A stretch of DNA of 64,000 nucleotides from Entoloma clypeatum (taxonomy: Eukaryota; Basidiomycota; Agaricomycetes; Agaricales; Entolomataceae): contig OY751488.1 of assembly GCA_963565915.1 (NCBI GenBank), forward strand, positions 3,534,001-3,598,000. Reading direction: 5' to 3'. Shown here piece after piece: positions 57,501 through 64,000 of this stretch; the first letter of the stretch is position 1, and the number at the start of each line of letters is the position of its first letter. The notes below the pieces were generated by a model, which saw nothing but the letters and a program-made list of their open reading frames with translations, made no database searches and was not told the origin of the DNA. A program made the translations under genes and the position numbers.

Positions 57501-60500
57501 TGGCATAGGCAATATATGCCAAATATGGGTCTCGCGCCTCACAAAATTTGCCGACAACGAGAGGCTCATAAAGCTGCAATCGCACAGGTTAATAATGTAT
57601 TGAATATTTGGTCCATAAGACTGACGTTGTTCTCTTTGAGGAACTGCTCTGGGTTGTTGTTACTGTCAATATAGATCTTGGCAAGAGCATTGAAAACAGC
57701 AGTGTCTTGACTGCCAGCATTGACGCGTGCTTCGAGCCATGGAAGAATGAGTTTAAGCCTATTACGCTGCTCGACTTCATGAACAAGCTCGTCTATCGGG
57801 AAGTTGCCGGTGACGGAGACTAGCAACCCTTTGATGGTCGCTTCATCACAGTCGACATCGAGGAGTCCACCGACGACTTGAGGAGTCCGGATCGAGTTAA
57901 CACGTTGCACGTAGACCTCGATGAATTTCGTAAGGCCATTTTGATACAAGTATAAGACGAGGTCGTGGACAAAGTCGAAGCGATCACAGACGATGATCAA
58001 TGGCAATTGGTCAGACAGCTTGGCCTCCTTCAGAAAGTTCTTCACTTTCTCCGGGTTATAGTGATTACTCTCTCGGCAGATACGCTCAACTTCACGTATC
58101 TGACCCGTTCGCGTGGCTGCTTGAATGTACTTGAAATGGACCTCGGGATCCTCGCTCAGGTTCACGATCGAGCCGAGATAGTAATACAACCCTATGGAAG
58201 ACGTGATGTGAGTAATGCGACTTGGACGAATATTGTGAAATGTTTTTACCTTCAAAGCTCTTGAAGCTCTCAAACATTTCGATGAGTTTGACAGGGCCTA
58301 GGATGTCAGAGTACTTCGTTGCAACTTGGATGACGACTTGAAGATTTTGGCGGATGTTAACACGGAGCATCTCGTGCAAGCACGCCATGGACTGTTCAGT
58401 GGTTAGACGACTGAAATAGTTGACAAGCCACTGGTAGATAAGGGTTTGACTTTGGAAACAACAGAGCATAGTAAAGTATTTACCTCGGGCTGAAGCGTAG
58501 TAGTATGAACGATAGCACGTTTGATGTCGGCCAGATCCTCGTAGTGTTCAAGGGCCTTTTAAGAACATCTGTCATTACTGCGGGATAAGGAGGTAACCGG
58601 TAATAGGAAGGACCTACCCGCTGCAAGAGACCAGCTTTTTCGCAGAGGTTGGCAATCCTTGGCCTATCGTAGTACGAAAACATCTCGTTGCCGAGAATGG
58701 CATCGGCGACCTGAGGGGCATGGACTAGGTTCATCTCCAGAAGACGAGTTTGCAACGGGCCCTGTTCTGGCTTGTTATCCTTGAGAGCGTCCAGCAAAAA
58801 TGACGTGGCAGGCTGAATCATGTTTTGTGACATGAAAATATCGACAACCTGAAAGCAAGGCATTGGGATGAGCAATAACAAGGTGCTCATTGTCGTGCAC
58901 GTACCCGCTCAATGTCGACAAGAGGACCCGCCTCATCATTCACCAGCTGCATCGCAAATTCTGCTCCTTTCTCCGGATTCGTTCGCATGACATGCTGCAG
59001 AAGGACAGTGTAATCAGGATTGTGTCCGACTTTTTTCGAGTAAAGGACAATCTTCTCGATTTGGCCAGTTTCGGCGAAGCATGCTATCACTTTGTTGGGA
59101 ACGTTTGCTCTCAAGTACACACTAAGAGCAAGAGTCATGTCATGCAAGCGGACAATATCGCCGAGCTCTTCACTGCAGGTGAGCTGGGGAAAATCAATTT
59201 CAGTTGCTTGAAAAGATGGTCATCGGCATTATACCTTGTTTTCTTTGAGCCATTTCTCCAAGAGTTGCTTCCTTCCTTGTTGAAGCACAGGCCGCGCAAG
59301 CTCCAGGGATTCAAGGTGATTTAGCTCACCCTTCTCCAAAAGGATCCCGAAGTACTGTAAGATCGGCGAAAGCCCTCCCGGGGCAGCCGGAGCCTGCTTA
59401 AATGATTCGATAACCGCAGTGGTACGCAAAATGCCCTATGATAGCAATGTTACCTTTGGGGCCGGAAGATACAGTGAACCCACGTACACGAGGGGAATTG
59501 GCTGCAATCTTTGCAGCTTCTCCGTACTGTCCACTCTGGAACAACTGCTGGTACTGCCGCACATACAAATCATCTGCACCGGGTAGATCAGCCCTACTAG
59601 CAAGCCTGAATGCAAGTTCCGTATTATTGAGAGTCGTCAAAATGTAAGGGATGATTGTCTGTTCATCAACATTGACACTGAGAACTTGGCCCTTCTTATT
59701 GACACCAATGATACCGTTCGTAGCTTCGTGCTCCGCAGTAACAAACATGGTCTCGCCTGAGATACGATTCATGTATATGCAAGCACCCGATTCGAGGTCG
59801 TAAAGGTGTATGAACCCGTATTTCGTGACAAGATAGATAACGCCATGTTTCTTGGAGACCTGCATTGCGACAGGGAAATCATTGGTAGCCTCGGGCGGGA
59901 AATAGACATCAACAGCCTTCTTAACGAAAGGTGGGTCGGGCGCAGCATGGTCTATCTCAACGACGTGAAGCTAAACGATAGAAAGACTCAGCAAGGGAAT
60001 GGGAAGAGCATGGACACATACCTTGGCCCCGGTGGCCGTGCGTACAGCAAAGGTGAAGAGTTTTGTTGGCTGCTGATGACCATCTTGCTTTACCTCTGCA
60101 AAAGATGCAGCATGACCCTCGATAGGTTGACTGACACCACGGTCCCGGCTATACAGCTGCATAGAACCTTTGACTTTGAATGCAGAAGGATTTGTCGTGT
60201 TCCCAGAGATACCGATCAGGACAAGCCATTTCTCGTCCGGTGTGACACGATAATTAATGATTTGAGCGCCTGTCAGCGTCGGGTGACGGTCAAAGATCTT
60301 TTGGGGAGGAGAAGTCGTGTCCGAGATGGTCCAGTGATGAACAGCAGTCTCCGTAACCATTCCAATCGTTGTGTCAGAAACCCATTTCCAGAAGACGACA
60401 TCCTCATTCATAACATGAGACTTGACCTTCTGCTTGGTTTCGATGTTGAAGATTTGCAGCGTGCGGGCAGCTAAGGGCAATGATGTCAATGAGAAAATGA

Positions 60501-60894
60501 GAACTATGATATGAATTTGTGATACGTGCCTTTGAGAGCCAAAATTCTCTGCCTCGGGTGCATGATGGCAGAGTCAGCAGAGATTGGGCGGCGGAGGACA
60601 TTGTTGGCATCGGCAAGGTCAATGATGACAACTTGATTCTGCTCGTTGATTTTTTCCCGTACACAAATGAAGTGGTCGGATTCAAGTGTCAGCGTCTGCG
60701 ATGAACATTAGATGCTTCCACTGAGAAACTGTTGTGCGGCAGGCGAACCTAGAAAGGCAGGGTGAGCACACGCCAGTGCCAAAAGTGTAATGTCAACGCA
60801 CCTGGAATGATATTGACGCGGGCTGTATCCCAAGACTCGACAATTGCAGATGTTCGCAAAATGCTATGGGTTTCGAAGTATCTACTGCAGTCAT
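54526..60894 (-). CDS. CHC1: Clathrin heavy chain
   Basis: 25 exons on the minus strand, from 60894-60802 (ATG) through 60695-60530, 60470-60022, 59970-59488, 59435-59235, 59183-58905, 58848-58618, 58555-58484, 58430-58250, 58191-57626, 57573-57349, 57302-56846, 56797-56422, 56371-56320, 56264-56229, 56177-56024, 55977-55931, 55878-55807, 55756-55662, 55609-55447, 55389-55213, 55155-54877, 54819-54695, 54643-54604 to 54552-54526; 1681 residues, the family norm. The N-terminal propeller has [14 protein letters not shown] and RNA-free beta blades to about residue 340; the leg repeats include [20 protein letters not shown] and the C-terminal part [19 protein letters not shown]. It forms triskelions coating vesicles at the Golgi, endosomes and plasma membrane. 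Intron 2 has a GC donor (GCACGT, 60529). Exon 1 is small and less conserved. Confidence 0.95.
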
Positions 60895-61203
60895 GGTACG
60901 AAGTCGACGCCGCTGTGAAATGGAGGCGAGAGTGTTGGAGGTTTGTTTGGTTCTATTTCCACCTTAGTATTCGTCCAACTTTTCATTCAACTTTCTCTCG
61001 ACTTGCCGGTTCTCGCCTTCCCACGAATCTTCAGGTGGAACTTATTCAACTTCAAGGCGTACCCAACTTTCTGTATGTAAAGTCGGGCGTGGGCGAAACA
61101 CTTCAATGCTTCACATGCACGCCTTGAATTAAGGCTACCGATCTGCCAGCCGCATATGCAGTGGTTTGTGCTAGTTGAACAACCTCTAGATTGAACAGAT
61201 ATA
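60895..61203. promoter_or_regulatory. Intergenic region upstream of clathrin
   Basis: 309 bp between the clathrin start and the stop of the PQ-loop gene, both minus strand. It contains the clathrin promoter and the neighbour's 3' end. No defined box is evident. Confidence 0.5.
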
Positions 61204-62418
61204 TCATGATGCCAGTGCCAGTGCCTCCTCCAATTCTTCATCATCGGCAAGCAAGGTAGCACCAGGTGGCGCGTTGCCATAAAGTAATCTCTGGATGACA
61301 ATGACTAGAAGAGGAGAGAATAAGAGACAAACGTAGAAGACGTCGACGGAAAACATTACTCATGTCAATCGACAATTGGAAGATGGCGCACACTTTGAAC
61401 TGAAGCGGTGAATTTTGCAGAAAAAAATACACAGTCCTAAGGATTTGGCAATAGGTTAGCATAGTAATGCAAAAATTGAGCGAAACAAAGAACGCCTACT
61501 TGAATGAATCTCCTCCCGCCCACCCAACCAAAGTCGACATTCGGAAACCGTACAGGGAGTGTTGCTTGTAATTGCTGGATATGTTGTGAAGGAGGCAGGA
61601 TAAAGAGGATCTGGATACACTTGCCTGATGAGTTGTGGAATGGGAAGAGTGCTTTCCAATCCCAGGGCTAAGAAACCAAGTAGCGAGACGAATAGATCGG
61701 CGCGGCCGAAAATAAGGAAAAGTATGGTCTGACATAGTCTAAAATCTGGTTCGAAAAGCACCAGTATAGGAGTACAATGCGCACATAAATCCTGCCAGAA
61801 ACTCGATGTATTGCGTATAGGTCGACCACTGCCAGAAACCAAACGGACGAGACGATGCGCCTGATACATCTGGGCCTATCCTTGGGCGATATAGGATGCA
61901 GATATACAGAAGCGCGAGCTTCAAGAGAATTTACAATTAAGATTTATTAGGTTGAAAGCGATATATACCTGGGCAAGGATCATCAGAATGGACTGAATCA
62001 AGAGGGGGAACTCGAAGTGATTTCTGGATATTGTTAATTCAACAACTGAAAATCTTCCGCAGACATTGACGACCCACCCTAACCAGAAAAAACATCTCGT
62101 TATGTTGGCTATTAGTCTAAGAGATCCGGCGGCATGTCAGATTGGAAACCTATGGGAAGAATGCATAATAACAAAATTGCGCAAACATCACGAGAGAAGC
62201 CCGTTGCATCCCTGCATTACGGGTTAGCACGGCTTGACAAGTAACTTAGACGGGAAAACGGGACGTGCTTTTTACGGATTATTGACGCAACTTGGTCGGC
62301 GTAAACCTTGGGAGCCAGTCAATCAATGGTGGACCGAGGCTCAAGACTTGAAGAGATATACCAAGGGTGGGCCAACGGCCATACCTATTGAGGCCAAGAT
62401 ACTGACCCAGGAGGACAT
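61204..62418 (-). CDS. PQ-loop membrane protein (PQLC1/SLC66A2 family)
   Basis: Exons minus: 62418-62362, 62306-62269, 62211-62173, 62116-62078, 62023-61969, 61918-61785, 61738-61625, 61574-61500, 61436-61360, 61304-61204; 242 residues. Seven likely membrane spans. The first PQ-loop is degenerate (GPPLVYADQVASIIRKK, DATGFSRDVCAILL); the second is classical (STLPIPQLISNYKQHSLYGF, about residue 150). Also FWQWSTYTQYIEFLAGF and FKTVYFFLQ, typical of the family. Relatives sit in endosomal or Golgi membranes and affect phospholipid asymmetry; substrate is not known from the sequence. Two introns have GC donors: GCACGT at 62268 and GCAAGT at 61624. The start is 75 bp from the next gene's start on the other strand. 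Confidence 0.88.
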
Positions 62419-62493
62419 ATAGTAATCAAGCAAGGACTTTAAGTATCTTCCACGTGACTGTCACGACGTCGACCTGCACTTTCTCAAGTTTTC
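62419..62493. promoter_or_regulatory. 75-bp divergent promoter, PQ-loop gene / GDP-mannose transporter
   Basis: Only 75 bp separate the two opposite start codons. Includes a CACGTGAC E-box-like motif at 62452-62459 and GTCACGACGTCGAC text. Co-regulation of the two membrane transport genes is an inference. Confidence 0.6.
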
Positions 62494-64000
62494 ATGACCG
62501 CCAACGACAAATCCACATATCCATCGAGGGGTGAAGACGATGCCATTGAAGTGAAAACGGCATTCGCCACCACGAAGGAACCTACCGCCTCTGCCAGTAA
62601 GCCCTTACAACGACTGGTCGTTCGACAACTGACCCCGCCAATAGTTCCTCCAATACTATGCTACTGTTGCGCTTCGATACTCATGACTATGGTCAATAAA
62701 GTAAGTTTTTTCTTCCTGTCCTTGCAAAACTCGTGAATTAATGAGATGTAGTTTGTAGTATCTGGGTCCAACTTCTCAATGAATTTTTTTCTTCTTGCAA
62801 TGCAATCCTCCGTTTGTGTTTCATGTGTCATTATAGCCAAGAAAATCGGCATAATACGCTTTCGGTCTTTTGGAATGCGCGACACGAAGGCTTGGCTTCC
62901 AATCAGCGTGTTGCTTGTCAGCGTGATTTATACGGGGTCAAAAAGTCTGGTACGTTTTATTTATCACACCCTCTTGTAGTCCAGGTCTTTATGCATTCAA
63001 GAACAGCAATTTCTGAGTATACCTGTCTACACCATATTCAAGAACCTGACAATCGTCCTTATCGTGTGTATGGCTTTTGTAAGAACGTTGAATCCCGCTC
63101 ATTGAAGGAAGGCATACGGAGAGGTGATATGGTTTGACGGCAGAATAACTCGACTAACATTCGTGTCCTTCATTCTTATGGTATGTGTCACCTCATCATG
63201 TTCGAATTTTGGATTAGCAAACTGTTCAAGGGCTAGGTGATATCCTCCGTCATTGCTGCAGAGTTCGACGTTTCCGAACCGCTGCCAACCTCACAACCCG
63301 TTGCCGGTGCCACCCCGCCAGGTTCTTTCCGCAAAGTCAATCTTGGGTATTCATGGATGCTCATAAACTGCCTCACCAGTGCAGCCTATGTAAGTACTTT
63401 TTGTTTCTCTCGTTCATGATTCCTTGATTCTCCGGCCAGGTACTCGCTATGCGGAAAAGGATCAAAATCACAGGGTTTTCAGACTGGGATTCCATGTTCT
63501 ACAACAATCTATTGTGTATACCGATCTTAGTAGTATGTTCACTTGTACTGGAAGACTGGGGAACGGAAAATTTTGCTCGCAACTTGTAAGTCACAAAACC
63601 AAGAAATTGATGTGCCCCCTACTAAACTTTGTATCAAAGCCCACCGGATACCCGAAATTTCTTGATCATAGCGATTGCATTTTCCGGAGCCGTGGCAGTG
63701 GGAATCTCGTATACCACGGCATGGTGCATACGTGTGACAAGCAGCACAACCTATAGGTAGGCATGAGATTCTCATTGGTTACAGAGTTTGACGCATATCA
63801 GCATGGTCGGTGCGTTAAACAAGCTACCTGTTGCCGCATCAGGCATGTTGTTCTTCGGAGACCCAGTCACCCAAGGCTCGATTTCAGCTGTCGGCGTCGG
63901 TTTTTTTGCGGGGCTTCTCTACTCTGTCGCGAAAAACAACCAGAAGAAAGACTATCAGGGGAAGGATGCCGATGCTATAATACCCTTGGTGAACCGAACA
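62494..64000 (+). CDS. VRG4: GDP-mannose transporter (VRG4/GMT family), 3' end beyond window
   Basis: Exons: 62494-62596, 62645-62700, 62752-62949, 63007-63063, 63112-63180, 63237-63389, 63440-63585, 63640-63756, 63802-64000 and beyond; 366 residues so far. Multiple membrane spans. The two family signatures are present: FYNN (about residue 232) and GALNK (about 303), the latter contacting GDP-mannose in Vrg4. Also ILMTMVNK and [16 protein letters not shown]. It imports GDP-mannose into the Golgi for mannosylation and is essential in yeast. The first intron (62597-62644, GTAAGC to ATAG, branch-like CTGAC) is 48 nt and in frame, so retention would add 16 residues without a stop. The reading frame is open at the window edge and is near the expected C-terminus. 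Confidence 0.93.

Overview
The window is nuclear DNA of a filamentous basidiomycete, most likely an Agaricomycete. The evidence is genes with many 46-71 nt introns, Ty3 and Ty1 retrotransposons of fungal type, and clathrin, CDC73, RHO3 and GDP-mannose-transporter orthologues with fungal features. The species cannot be named from the sequence.

Positions 1-50332 are almost entirely mobile DNA. Three LTR families are visible. Family A is a Ty3-like chromovirus with LTRs of about 700 bp; it survives as LTR/gag pieces (3212-4189, 32546-34800), a chromodomain end (6863-7130), a solo LTR (7131-7875) and a pol piece (8986-11250). Family B is another Ty3-like chromovirus with LTRs of 402 or 150 bp; it includes one complete but decayed copy (36787-43346, minus) nested in an older copy (about 34803-47527), a 5' half (11251-13680) and a solo LTR (45123-45524). 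Family C is a complete, decayed Ty1/copia element (24648-29751, minus). Between them lie non-autonomous elements that start TAGTG and look like hAT transposons. One of these (35828-36688) has a perfect 8-bp target duplication. They carry element-specific subterminal repeats and interiors made of degenerate GC-rich minisatellites or rows of hairpins. Other structures are a 1.5-kb foldback element (29871-31353), small inverted-repeat elements, exact-period tandem repeats of 160 bp and 63 bp, a split unknown gene at 14.5-18.3 kb, and a small secreted cysteine-rich protein candidate (21858-22157).

Positions 50506-64000 form a compact block of six host genes: CDC73 (minus), an FMP32/MCUR1-like mitochondrial protein (minus), RHO3 (plus), clathrin heavy chain (minus, 25 exons), a PQ-loop protein (minus) and a VRG4-type GDP-mannose transporter (plus, running off the window). 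All exon models were built by eye from splice signals, unbroken reading frame and family conservation, and their lengths add up in frame. RHO3, clathrin and VRG4 all serve membrane traffic and polarised growth or secretion; CDC73 acts in transcription elongation and the FMP32-like protein in mitochondria. Two head-to-head pairs have only 71 and 75 bp between start codons.

The main points for follow-up are: (1) the hAT-like elements with hairpin or minisatellite cargo; (2) an inversion between two inverted copies of one such element that split a gene, where the reading frame joins again when the inversion is undone; (3) about 8% GC-AG introns in the host genes; (4) an extra conserved ORF downstream of pol in Ty3 family B.
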